The notes below the pieces were generated by a model. That model was not told the DNA's origin. It did no database searches and saw only the letters and a list, made by a program, of their open reading frames with translations. A stretch of 64,000 nucleotides of DNA from Gorillibacterium massiliense (GTDB taxonomy: Bacteria > Bacillota > Bacilli > Paenibacillales > NBRC-103111): the NCBI RefSeq assembly GCF_000455485.1, contig NZ_CBQR020000058.1, positions 1 to 64,000 of the forward strand, read 5' to 3'. Position 1 is the first letter of the stretch. The number at the start of each line of letters is the position of its first letter. The position numbers and the translations under genes were made by a program. This document shows positions 26,648-35,036 of this stretch, one piece after another.

Positions 26648-28828
26648 ATGAGACTTTATCCCGACGAGACTATCTACGGTATCTGCTCACGTATTCACAA
26701 TTCCTCAGGAGAAACATCTATTAATCGGACAATCAAACGCTTATTCAATACCAAAGAAGGTAAAAACATTAGAATATGGAAAGCGAATACGATATGGAAC
26801 AAAGGGCTTAGTCAGTTAGCCGATTGTATAAGGATTGATGTTTCTAGACTACTTACTAACCACAGTTTTTATCCGTATTTTGAAAAGTTTTGCCCAATGG
26901 ATAAAATTCAAAGATTAAATAATGCTCTATGCTATGGGGATGAAAGCCCTTCGTTTCTGATGGGCCATAATACCCGATTTACGGACCCGCCATTGTTCTT
27001 GTGTCCTGTGTGCGTTGAAGAAGATATAGAGAAATATGGGGAGCCATATTGGCATCGTAGTCATCAATTGCCAGGATCACTTGTTTGCTATAAGCATAAT
27101 GTGAGGCTAGTTAAGGAATGTAGGATTTGTAACGAAGAATTCAAAAGTAAGAAACCACGTGAATTTGTCGTAACTCCCTTATTCTGCTCAACGGGGCATT
27201 ATTTAATCGAGCCATTTCCAAATGAGAGTGAAGGCTTGCTAACTCTGGCTAGAGAGAATAATGCTATTCTTAACACAACCATTAATTTCTCCTTACAGGA
27301 TATTCAAACAAGGATAAGAATGTTTGCTAAAAACCAAGGATATATAAATGTAAACTCGAATGTTGTTCAATATAATAAGTTATACCTAGATTTCCTAAGA
27401 CGATTCCCTATCAACATACTAAATGAAATAGATGAGCAAATTACTGACAAAAAAACAGTTTGGATAAAAAAGATGTTTTACACAAATAGATTTTCCTCTA
27501 GATTCCCAGTGCACTACGTAATGGTCATGATTTTCTTTAAAAATTCATTCGAAAATTTTTTACAAGACGAAGTTGAGTTTCGCCCATTTGGGGAAGGTCC
27601 TTGGCAATGTAAAAATATAACATGTCCCAAGTATGAGTCGAACATAATCACCGACATCTCTTATAGACAATCGAAAGAAAATATTATTGGTAAATTTCAA
27701 TGCCCAATTTGTAAGTTTAGTTATACTAAACGTGCAGGTCCTAGTATTACCGAAGAAGAATCTAAAAAAATAAATACTGTCAAAGAGACCGGGCCACTCT
27801 GGGATAAGAAATTGGAGGAACTGCTTCAGAATGATGTCATTTATATAAAGTCAATTGCAAAGGAATTGAATGTAGGTGTCGGATTTATTACAGCTAGACT
27901 CAGGGATAGAGTAAATAAGCTCAATTTGGTTAAAAGTAAGCAAACTGATACAAAAAGGATCCAACGGGGAAGAATGAAAAAAATTCTTACTCAGAACCCT
28001 GAGTTGACAAGAGCAGAGGCTGACAAAAACTTTAATTCCGTTTTTTATTGGTTATTTATAAATGACAGGGATTGGTTGGACGAAGTACTACCGATAGACA
28101 GGCAGCCGGTTACCTACGAACAACGTCGTGATAAGATGCATTCCCTAATTACAAATAACCCTAAATTAACAAGAAATGAACTAAGGTCAATTGATATTAC
28201 AACCTATGAATGGTTACTTGATAATGATAGAGCGTGGATGGAATCAGTTTTGCCACCTATTCGAGCAAGACGAGTTTATCACAATAATTATGGACTCGAT
28301 GCTAGACGAGAAGCATATCTTCAGCTTAAGAAAAAGTATCCGGATTATAATCGAACGCAAATATTTAACCTAGATCCCAATAATTATCGATGGCTAAGAA
28401 TGAATGATATGGTGTGGTTGGATCAGCATCAGCCACCACGTAAGTCACTGAAGAGGATCAAACTTTCTATTGAGGAAAGGCGAACTGCCTTTATTAGTAT
28501 ATTTGACTCTAACCCAAATGCTTCACGAAAAGATTTAAAAAGAATGTGCGGAAGCAACTATTCGTGGCTGGAAAGACGAGATAAGAAATGGTTCAGGACT
28601 TATCTACCGTTAATTATGAAACAAGTAAATACAATGGGGCGATACATGAGCAAGGAACAAAGAAGGGAGATATTTTTGAATTTAAGGAATCAGAATCCGC
28701 ATATGACCCGTACACAGCTAAGCGCACTTAATAATGCTAATTACTCATGGCTGCAGAAAAGCGACAAACAGTGGCTAAATGAAAATGCACCTCCTATTCG
28801 GACAAACTCTAAGATAATGAAAAAATAG
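26648..28828 (+). CDS. Second, large TnsD/TniQ-family target selector with five C-terminal repeats
   Basis: 726 aa, longer than Tn7 TnsD. The N-terminus (MRLYPDETIYGICSRIHNSSG) and zinc motifs CPVC 119-122, CYKH 147-150 and CRIC 158-161 match the previous protein, including YGEPYWHRSHQLPGSLVC. A second zinc site is at C321, C326, C352, C355. From about 441 to 717 there are five copies of a roughly 45-residue unit with the pattern R-x(11)-NP-x3-R-x(8)-Y-WL-x3-D-x-WL-x(4)-PP (for example NYSWLQKSDKQWL). These look like a DNA-reading array and are the best candidate for specific target recognition. GGGTGTGGTATGTG precedes ATG; a terminator follows. Confidence 0.85.
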   Translation: MRLYPDETIYGICSRIHNSSGETSINRTIKRLFNTKEGKNIRIWKANTIWNKGLSQLADCIRIDVSRLLTNHSFYPYFEKFCPMDKIQRLNNALCYGDESPSFLMGHNTRFTDPPLFLCPVCVEEDIEKYGEPYWHRSHQLPGSLVCYKHNVRLVKECRICNEEFKSKKPREFVVTPLFCSTGHYLIEPFPNESEGLLTLARENNAILNTTINFSLQDIQTRIRMFAKNQGYINVNSNVVQYNKLYLDFLRRFPINILNEIDEQITDKKTVWIKKMFYTNRFSSRFPVHYVMVMIFFKNSFENFLQDEVEFRPFGEGPWQCKNITCPKYESNIITDISYRQSKENIIGKFQCPICKFSYTKRAGPSITEEESKKINTVKETGPLWDKKLEELLQNDVIYIKSIAKELNVGVGFITARLRDRVNKLNLVKSKQTDTKRIQRGRMKKILTQNPELTRAEADKNFNSVFYWLFINDRDWLDEVLPIDRQPVTYEQRRDKMHSLITNNPKLTRNELRSIDITTYEWLLDNDRAWMESVLPPIRARRVYHNNYGLDARREAYLQLKKKYPDYNRTQIFNLDPNNYRWLRMNDMVWLDQHQPPRKSLKRIKLSIEERRTAFISIFDSNPNASRKDLKRMCGSNYSWLERRDKKWFRTYLPLIMKQVNTMGRYMSKEQRREIFLNLRNQNPHMTRTQLSALNNANYSWLQKSDKQWLNENAPPIRTNSKIMKK

Positions 28829-28855
28829 GCCATTAGGTATCTAATGGTCTTTTAT
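28828..28855 (+). terminator. Terminator of the tns operon
   Basis: GGCCATTAG / CTAATGGTC stem (one G-U), loop GTAT, then TTTTATTT. Confidence 0.8.
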
Positions 28856-28879
28856 TTGTGGGAATTTTCCTGAAACATA

Positions 28880-29800
28880 GAATATATATTATGGTATTAG
28901 AAGATGGGGATTTAAGCTCAGTAGTACCCCCTCGAGAAAAGTAAAAAATGAAATAGCACTAAGAGAGCTTCGATCATTAAACATGACATTAACTGCTGGT
29001 AAACTAAATTGTCTTGATTGCAACTCAATAAATATAGGGTATTCACTAGCTGATAAATCTTATTCATTTGATATCTCCAGCATTGATATTCGTAATCAGA
29101 TATTGAAATCTCTTGAAAGTAAAATTGAGGCATATACAGAAGAAATTACAGAGCTAACGAGAGATATTAATAAACTTCAAGGTAATTTACAGACAACGCT
29201 TGCTACTGAAGATGTAAATATTGAGTCGTTGTTAATGTATAGAGCTGATCTTGTAAGCGCGAGTGAAGCGGATGACAAAATTATCGAAATTGATAACAAA
29301 ATTAGGCAACTCTCTGAATCACTGAAACATGTTGTATCCAAAAATGAGTCAAAAAAAGATGAAAAGCTCAACCTATATAACGCGCTAATCACAAAGATGC
29401 GGTTTTTTTATAAGGAAATTGATCCACTAGGAAACCTTTTATTTGAGCTATTCTCAAAAAGACAATCAATATTTTCAGGTAGTGAGGAAACCGAATTTTA
29501 TCTTTCAAAGTTGTATGCAATGCTCTCTGTTATAAATCATCAGTTTCCAATTGTGATGGACTATTTTAGGGGAGGAGAACTTTCGTCTAGCAAGGAAAAA
29601 AAGTTCTGGAACTCTTTAGTGCTTTTGAGAATCAAATTATACTTACTGCCACTTTAAAAAAGGAAGAAGACGGAAAGTATGATAACTATAAAAATATTAA
29701 TTTGATAAATTATACACCTAATACATCAAGTAAGCTTTTGGTAAAATCTCATGTTACTCGGTTTATAAATGAATTAAAGAAATTTTCAATAAATATATAG
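28880..29800 (+). pseudogene. SMC-like protein remnant, 5'-truncated and frameshifted
   Basis: One frame is open from about 28880 without a proper start (FKLSSTPSRKVKNEIALREL; LNCLDCNSINIGYS near 28999-29050). A coiled-coil region (KIEAYTEEITELTRDINKLQ) and FRGGELSSSKEKK follow. At the A-run near 29595-29602 the frame shifts: the +1 frame continues as VLELFSAFENQIILTATLKK to a stop at 29800. The end resembles the Walker B / H-loop tail of SMC-like ATPases, but I cannot name the family. An indel in the A-run could be real or a sequencing error. The frame from ATG 28983 alone would give 224 aa. Confidence 0.55.
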
Positions 29801-29877
29801 TTTTTGGTCTAGTATCCTTAATTCAGTAGTGAAGGTGAAAGATATGTTGGCGAAAAACACATATGGGGGGTAATGTA

Positions 29878-30188
29878 TTGGATGTAACAGTGTCCAAGAA
29901 ATTGCTTGATCAAATTCTTACTGAAATAATTGCTTATAATGGTTCTTCGGCTACAGATAAATTCGATTCTCTTCGAGCTGTTGATGCTAAAGTTAGGGAA
30001 CTAGGACTTGTGCTCCGCAATCTGCCTGGTGATTCAAACAATTTGATAAATGCATTTGAACAGGATAATGACTTTCAGGCTAATATCGTCGTGTACGGTT
30101 AGAAGCTTTAGCAAATCACATTAAAACCGCACTCAGGTTCTTGGAAATTGGCGTAATAAAGGAAAGAAAGAAAACGATTTCAAAATGA
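29878..30188 (+). pseudogene. Small helical protein, frameshifted
   Basis: The frame from TTG 29878 (GGGGGG 7 nt upstream; an ATG at 29863 is also in frame) reads MDVTVSKKLLDQILTEIIAY to NIVVYG and stops at 30102. In the next frame the protein continues directly: EALANHIKTALRFLEIGVIK, ending at 30188. Joined, it would be about 103 aa, with one base missing near 30099. Its position just after the truncated SMC-like gene suggests a former operon partner. Function unknown. Confidence 0.5.
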
Positions 30189-30246
30189 TAAAAAGTGTGG
30201 AACCAGTCTTCTTTATATCAGTAGTCAAAGTTTTACCCCTTTCTTA

Positions 30247-31428
30247 TTATTTGTTCTTCTGGTTATAAAATAATGCGAAACATATAGCCATCATAACTAT
30301 GCAAAGAAAGGACATCATGATAAATGCATTCTCATAAATTCCAGAAATATCGACTATAAGCCCTGTAAATGCCGGTCCTAATCCTGCAATAATATAACCG
30401 CCGCATTGCACCATAGAGGTCCAGGCTCCTGCTTCCTCAGCATTTTTAGTATTGTCTAACGGGAGGAGTAATGCTAAAAAAAATAATGCGCCAGAGCCCA
30501 CGCCGAGCAAAACTGAACTTATCCAAGGAATAGTCTCGTATTTGAAAAAACTTAATGAAATCAAGCCAAGTAACATACTAAAAGACGAGAGTAGCATCCA
30601 AAAAAGGCGGTTAGAATATTTGCTCACGAGAATAGGAATGATAAAACCAGTGACGGTTTGGACGATGGTAAACGTAGTAAGTATAGTTCCCGCCATAGAT
30701 GTTGTTAGGCCAAATGTTTGGGATATTGGAGCTAACCATGCAGTTACCGAATAGTTCAAACTTCCTTGTAAACCGAAGAATAGCATAATTAAAATCGCTC
30801 GTTTTTCATTCCATGGAAACCTTGGAAACCGATTTGTACTAGGTTGTCGGCTAGCGACTGTTTTCATGTTTTTTGTAGCATATATCCAGATAAAAAGAGA
30901 TAGTAGGGCTAACATTGACCAACTCGCTAATGCTGCTGTCCAGCTACTGGCCACTAGATTCTGAATCGGAATAGTGATACCTGCTCCAAGAGAAGCGCCT
31001 AATCCAATTCCGACAGAATAGACACCGATCATCATAGGTGCCTTATCAGGAAAGTGGCGTTTAATCGTTCCGGAAATCGATGGCCCTGCGACAGCTAGTC
31101 CTATTCCTATAACACCCGCCGAAGCCAGCATTACAGTAGCATCATCTGCTAGATAGCGCATGCCTGTAGCTGCAGCTATTATAAATAAACAATAGCTTAC
31201 TGATCGCTCTAACCCGACACGACCACTTATTAATGGGGCTACTGGAGCGAACAGGCCCATACAAACGACAGGAATGGCAGTTAATAAACTTACCATCGTG
31301 CTATTTAGCCCAAGTTCAGATTGTATTGTTTCTAGAAGCGGAGCAATTGATGTTATTGCTGGCCTCATGTTCATTGAGACCAATAGTATTGAAATAATGA
31401 CTAAAAAGGATGTATTTTTTTTATTCAT
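30247..31428 (-). CDS. MFS transporter, CynX/NimT type
   Basis: 393 aa with twelve predicted membrane segments. The pattern RPAITSIAPLLETIQ near the start and LLPLDNT.NAEEAGAWTSMVQ-like region near residue 330 are typical of the CynX/YycB (cyanate / nitroimidazole transporter) branch of the major facilitator family. The direction of transport and substrate are unknown. Its start overlaps the preceding regulator gene by 8 nt, so the two form one operon on the minus strand. It is paralogous to the gene at 62126 along the full length (for example CMGLFAP, GIGLGAS and ITAWLAPISQ-like stretches match). Confidence 0.87.
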   Translation of the reverse strand: MNKKNTSFLVIISILLVSMNMRPAITSIAPLLETIQSELGLNSTMVSLLTAIPVVCMGLFAPVAPLISGRVGLERSVSYCLFIIAAATGMRYLADDATVMLASAGVIGIGLAVAGPSISGTIKRHFPDKAPMMIGVYSVGIGLGASLGAGITIPIQNLVASSWTAALASWSMLALLSLFIWIYATKNMKTVASRQPSTNRFPRFPWNEKRAILIMLFFGLQGSLNYSVTAWLAPISQTFGLTTSMAGTILTTFTIVQTVTGFIIPILVSKYSNRLFWMLLSSFSMLLGLISLSFFKYETIPWISSVLLGVGSGALFFLALLLPLDNTKNAEEAGAWTSMVQCGGYIIAGLGPAFTGLIVDISGIYENAFIMMSFLCIVMMAICFALFYNQKNK

Positions 31429-32107
31429 TGCAGTTTACACCAGCCTCGTTATTTGATTCATTAGCTTGTATATTAGCAGCGGTGCATTTCAAAGCTGTCT
31501 TTTCATTTTGTTCAAAAATAGATGTATATAGCTCTTCATGGATAGCAGTATTATCATTGTAATTCGGTATGTTTAATAAAAAACGATTCAAGTGGACAGA
31601 AAGAAGCTGGGCAAATTCCTGATACAGATAAAGTAAGGAAGGATTATTAGCTGCTTTGGCGATTTCTATATGAAAGGCAATGTCCTCCTGGATATATAAG
31701 GAGTAAGCCCCCTTAGAAAGAGCTTCATTTCTACGATTCAAAACTTCTCTGAGTGAAACTAAATCAGCTTCAGATCTTCGCTCTACAGCCAGCTTTACAA
31801 TAGCTTGTTCAAGGATTAGCCTTGTCTCTGCAATATGTGTACCATGGATAAAGTCATTTTGTTTTTCTTGAGGTTCGTTGTAAACAACAAAAGTACCTTG
31901 TCCATGTTTAATTTTTAAATAACCTGCATGTACTAAAATTTTTATGGCTTCACGAATCGTAGATCGTCCGACTTCATATTCCTTCATTAGTTCAAATTCC
32001 GAAGGCAATTTGGCCCCAAACTCATACAAGTGGTCCATTATTTTTTTCTTTAGATCTACCAAGACTAAATCAGCGAGCCTCTGTGTCTTTTTGTACCCAT
32101 TAATCAA
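31421..32107 (-). CDS. GntR-family (FadR/FCD) transcription regulator
   Basis: 228 aa. The winged helix-turn-helix at residues about 12-75 has the GntR signature LPSEFELMKEYEVGRSTIRE with the wing GYLKIKHGQGTFV. The rest is a helical FCD ligand domain with the metal/ligand residues of the type D-x3-H (EDIAFHIEIAKAANN) and late His (AIHEEL). It is likely to repress itself and the MFS gene through the operator in its own promoter (32145-32160). It pairs in sequence with the regulator at 61116. Confidence 0.9.
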   Translation of the reverse strand: MINGYKKTQRLADLVLVDLKKKIMDHLYEFGAKLPSEFELMKEYEVGRSTIREAIKILVHAGYLKIKHGQGTFVVYNEPQEKQNDFIHGTHIAETRLILEQAIVKLAVERRSEADLVSLREVLNRRNEALSKGAYSLYIQEDIAFHIEIAKAANNPSLLYLYQEFAQLLSVHLNRFLLNIPNYNDNTAIHEELYTSIFEQNEKTALKCTAANIQANESNNEAGVNCNE

Positions 32108-32135
32108 TTGAACACTCCTTTATAAATACAAAAGA

Positions 32136-32164
32136 ATTATATGTCATCAGACGTCTGATGTCTA
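32136..32164 (-). promoter_or_regulatory. Promoter with GntR operator in the spacer
   Basis: On the minus strand: TAGACA, a 17-bp spacer, TATAAT, 29 bp upstream of the GntR start. The spacer lies inside the perfect palindrome CATCAGACGTCTGATG (32145-32160 on the plus strand). The same core and the same placement recur at 62017-62045, so this is very probably the binding site of the encoded GntR protein. Confidence 0.8.
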
Positions 32165-33276
32165 CAGAATCGCAAAGAGGTCAGTAGTGGCGATGGGGTG
32201 TCTATGCCAGAGCAATACTATAAAGATCCACTTGTCAGTTGTACTTTCTACCTCATGTCAGGGGAAGAAAGGGTATTTCATTGAATGACTTTGGAAATAC
32301 TAATGGACCATAACCCCAACGAAGTTGAGTGAATCGATCAAGAACACCATGTACGAGTTATCGTAAGGAAATAGGTATATCTGTGAACTGAATGTGCTTT
32401 CCCAATGGGAAGTCATTATGTTTGAGGATGACATGTTGTAGGCCATTAAACGAAACGCTCCTTCAATAAAAGATGCTTGTGGATAATCTGCGCCTAACTT
32501 GGGATTCGCATGATTAGTTCCTTCAGAAGGTACAGAGAAGGTGAGTTTACAAGGTGCGGTTCGCACGATGGAAATGTGCGGGGCCAAAAGACGGAGATGG
32601 ACCAGAAAAGATATCATGTACTTCATATGCGAAGGTCAACCCGTAACGGCTGGCCTTTTCTTATCGCGCTTGAGAGAACGGAAATAGAACATTTACGTAA
32701 CATTTGTACATCTTGCCACCTGAATAACCACTTTTTGCTTCGAGAATTGTTACTTTGGCGGTTATGAAAAAGTATGAGCCATCTCGTGTTTGTCCCTTCG
32801 GCCTTAGTAAACTTGAAACTAACAATGATATCTGGTAGTTTAACATCGGTGATAATCATGTCATTCAATAACGCATACTGATGGGCTGGGACATCCGTTT
32901 TAGTTGCCAACCGCTTAAATTCAGGTATTATCATAAACAATATCTAGATTTGGTTCCATTAATGACATCTTTTAATTCAAACACAACAAAATCAGGCTGG
33001 TCAGATTCCATGACCTGACAATTCCATAAAGGCAGGGGTCTGATCGTAAAAAGGTAACCGCTGACGTTTTACAGAATAATCGGTTTCTCCGCTCCTTCAT
33101 CCATCTCTTTCGTTCCATTTACATAGTTGATTTGTACTGTTTCACCACGTGTTACATTACAGCTAAAGTCGATAATTTTATATTAACAAGTCGATATTTT
33201 AGTATCTAGTTAAGGTTGCTGGATGTATTGTAAGGTTGGTGGATTTACTTTCTGTTTCGTCCAAAGGGGGAACACA
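32165..33276 (-). other. Non-coding stretch with decayed minus-strand coding traces
   Basis: No intact gene. Minus-strand frames at 32300-32626 (reading KLTFSVPSEGTNHANPKLGA and FIEGAFRLMAYNMSSSN) and 32623-32940, and short C-terminal-like pieces near 33080-33180 (VTRGETVQINYVNGTKEMDE) and 32941-33030, read like one protein broken by frameshifts. I do not recognise it; the position beside the sugar locus suggests a former carbohydrate gene, which is only a guess. Confidence 0.35.
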
Positions 33277-35019
33277 ATGACAAGACATCTTACACGACTC
33301 TCTTGGAATTCAATTCGATTAAAGCTTATATTAGGTGTGCTTGTGATAACAATCCCACTGCTTATTTTTCTTTTCTACAATAATTTCTATGCGATTAGAG
33401 TTGTTCGAGATCAAGTTGCACAGTCCAACAGGAATATGATTTCACTTTACATGGATCAGATAGACGACAATCTAAACGGCATTGACAAGTATTTAACGAA
33501 CTTCATTGTTAATGATAAGGACCTCCAGACAATGGCAAATGCCAATATGGAAAAGGAACGTGTTCTGGCGCAGGTTCGTTTGGATGAAAAGCTATCAGCG
33601 GATATCATGACTTTTAAGTCGATTGACTCTATATTTATTTCTACGAATGCGGAATCGAATTATCTGGATGTCTTTCAAGAAACGCAAAGCATGCAGGAAC
33701 GGGATCGAATCAGAGCATACATCAAAGCTGAGATTTCCGAACTACGCCAATCAAGGAAATTTAATCTTCAAAGCTGGTATGTCGAAGATATTGAAGGAAC
33801 GTATTATTTGTTTCGTTTGCTGAGAACAAGTGAAGCCTATGTTGGTGCGTGGATTAAAATTGAAAAGCTCTCCATTCCACTTAGCTTGCTGGATCTTGGC
33901 GAAAAAGGAGTATCACTTTTTGCTACCGATAATGGCATACCTATGATTCATGAAGAGACAGTTAGAAGAAATCAAATTGATATTACTCGGAATCTGAAAC
34001 ATTATTACTTATCTGGAGGCAAAAAGAGCTATTTAGTCGTAGGCGAACAATCGGCGAAGGGGAACTTCAGTCTGATTGCGTTAATTCCCGATGAACAAAT
34101 TCTTGGAAATCTGCCGTATCTCCGGCGAATCGTCACGATTATCTCCATCATCGCGATCATCCTCGTACCTACTTGCCTGTTACTGCTTCGCAAGTTGGTG
34201 CTCAGGCCTCTCAATCGGATTATGTCAGCGATACGACGAATCAGCGAGGGCAATCTGAATACCCGAATCGAGCCGTTCCAAACCTCAGTCGAGTTCCAGA
34301 TGGTGAACAAAACGTTCAACGAGATGATGAACCAGATTCAAGATTTACGTATCAACGTTTACGAAGAACAATTAAATAAGCAGAAAGCAGAATTGCAGCA
34401 TTTGCAATTACAGATTAACCCTCATTTTTTCATGAATTCCCTTAATATCATCTACAATCTAGCCTTAGTAAAAAATTTCGAACTAATTCAGGAAATGGCA
34501 CTAAGCTTGGTCCAATACTTCCGATATATGTTTCGCAGCAATCTGACTTTTGTTCCGCTTAAGGACGAGCTCCAGCATATTCAAAATTATATTCGGATTC
34601 AGGAGTTGAGGTTCCCGGGACGTCTGGATTTTGATGTGAAGGTGCCAGAATATTTAAAGGACACCCTTATACCGCCTCTTGTGATTCAAGCGTTCGTGGA
34701 AAATGCAATCAAGCATGCCGTAGCGGAAATCTATCCGATTGGGATTTCTGTGCAGATCGATATTGACGATTCCCATACAGAGCCGTTGATTGCCATAACG
34801 GTAAGCGATACAGGGAAGGGATTCTCTGAAGATGTCCTTAAGAATATTCACGCAGGGCAAAGAATTATCGATGACTCCGGAGGGGAGCACATCGGAGTCT
34901 GGAACGTCCAGCGTCGGCTCGGACTCCTGTATGGTGAACGGTCCAGCATTCAATTTCGCAACGGCGAACAGAATGGGGCAGTCGTCGAAATGCTGCTCCC
35001 GATTCAGTTGAATCTATAG
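33277..35019 (+). CDS. YesM-type sensor histidine kinase
   Basis: 580 aa. The first membrane segment is at about 17-36, with an extracellular dCache-like domain to about 280. A second segment is at about 285-306 (TIISIIAIILVPTCLLLL), then HAMP and a coiled linker. The His_kinase box LQINPHFFMNSLNIIYNLAL carries the phospho-His, and HATPase has ENAIKHA and DTGKGFSED. It senses a sugar or a binding protein and phosphorylates the next gene product. ATG 33277 is chosen because AAGGGGG lies 7 nt upstream; the frame is open 54 bp earlier. The response regulator starts 17 bp later. Confidence 0.93.
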   Translation: MTRHLTRLSWNSIRLKLILGVLVITIPLLIFLFYNNFYAIRVVRDQVAQSNRNMISLYMDQIDDNLNGIDKYLTNFIVNDKDLQTMANANMEKERVLAQVRLDEKLSADIMTFKSIDSIFISTNAESNYLDVFQETQSMQERDRIRAYIKAEISELRQSRKFNLQSWYVEDIEGTYYLFRLLRTSEAYVGAWIKIEKLSIPLSLLDLGEKGVSLFATDNGIPMIHEETVRRNQIDITRNLKHYYLSGGKKSYLVVGEQSAKGNFSLIALIPDEQILGNLPYLRRIVTIISIIAIILVPTCLLLLRKLVLRPLNRIMSAIRRISEGNLNTRIEPFQTSVEFQMVNKTFNEMMNQIQDLRINVYEEQLNKQKAELQHLQLQINPHFFMNSLNIIYNLALVKNFELIQEMALSLVQYFRYMFRSNLTFVPLKDELQHIQNYIRIQELRFPGRLDFDVKVPEYLKDTLIPPLVIQAFVENAIKHAVAEIYPIGISVQIDIDDSHTEPLIAITVSDTGKGFSEDVLKNIHAGQRIIDDSGGEHIGVWNVQRRLGLLYGERSSIQFRNGEQNGAVVEMLLPIQLNL

Positions 35020-35036
35020 AGAGGAGAGATCAGTTC

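Larger units (their letters stand above)
13884..28860 (+). mobile_element. Tn7-like transposon inserted downstream of glmS (minimum extent)
   Basis: The element has tnsA, tnsB, tnsC and two tnsD/tniQ genes in one direction, pointing away from glmS, plus cargo between the glmS-side end and tnsA. Location next to the 3' end of glmS is the hallmark of TnsD-directed insertion at attTn7. The left boundary is placed at the TGT of 13884 and is approximate. I found no inverted copy of the end repeats to the right, so the far end may lie beyond the tns genes, outside the window, or be lost; 28860 is only the end of the recognisable transposition genes. GC content drops visibly from the glmS region into the cargo. 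No TnsE and no CRISPR/Cas components were seen. Confidence 0.8.

Noticed and set aside
13884-28860. CRISPR-associated transposon
   Set aside because: TniQ proteins are present, but tnsA/tnsD architecture at glmS and absence of any array or Cas gene in the window argue for the classical route.
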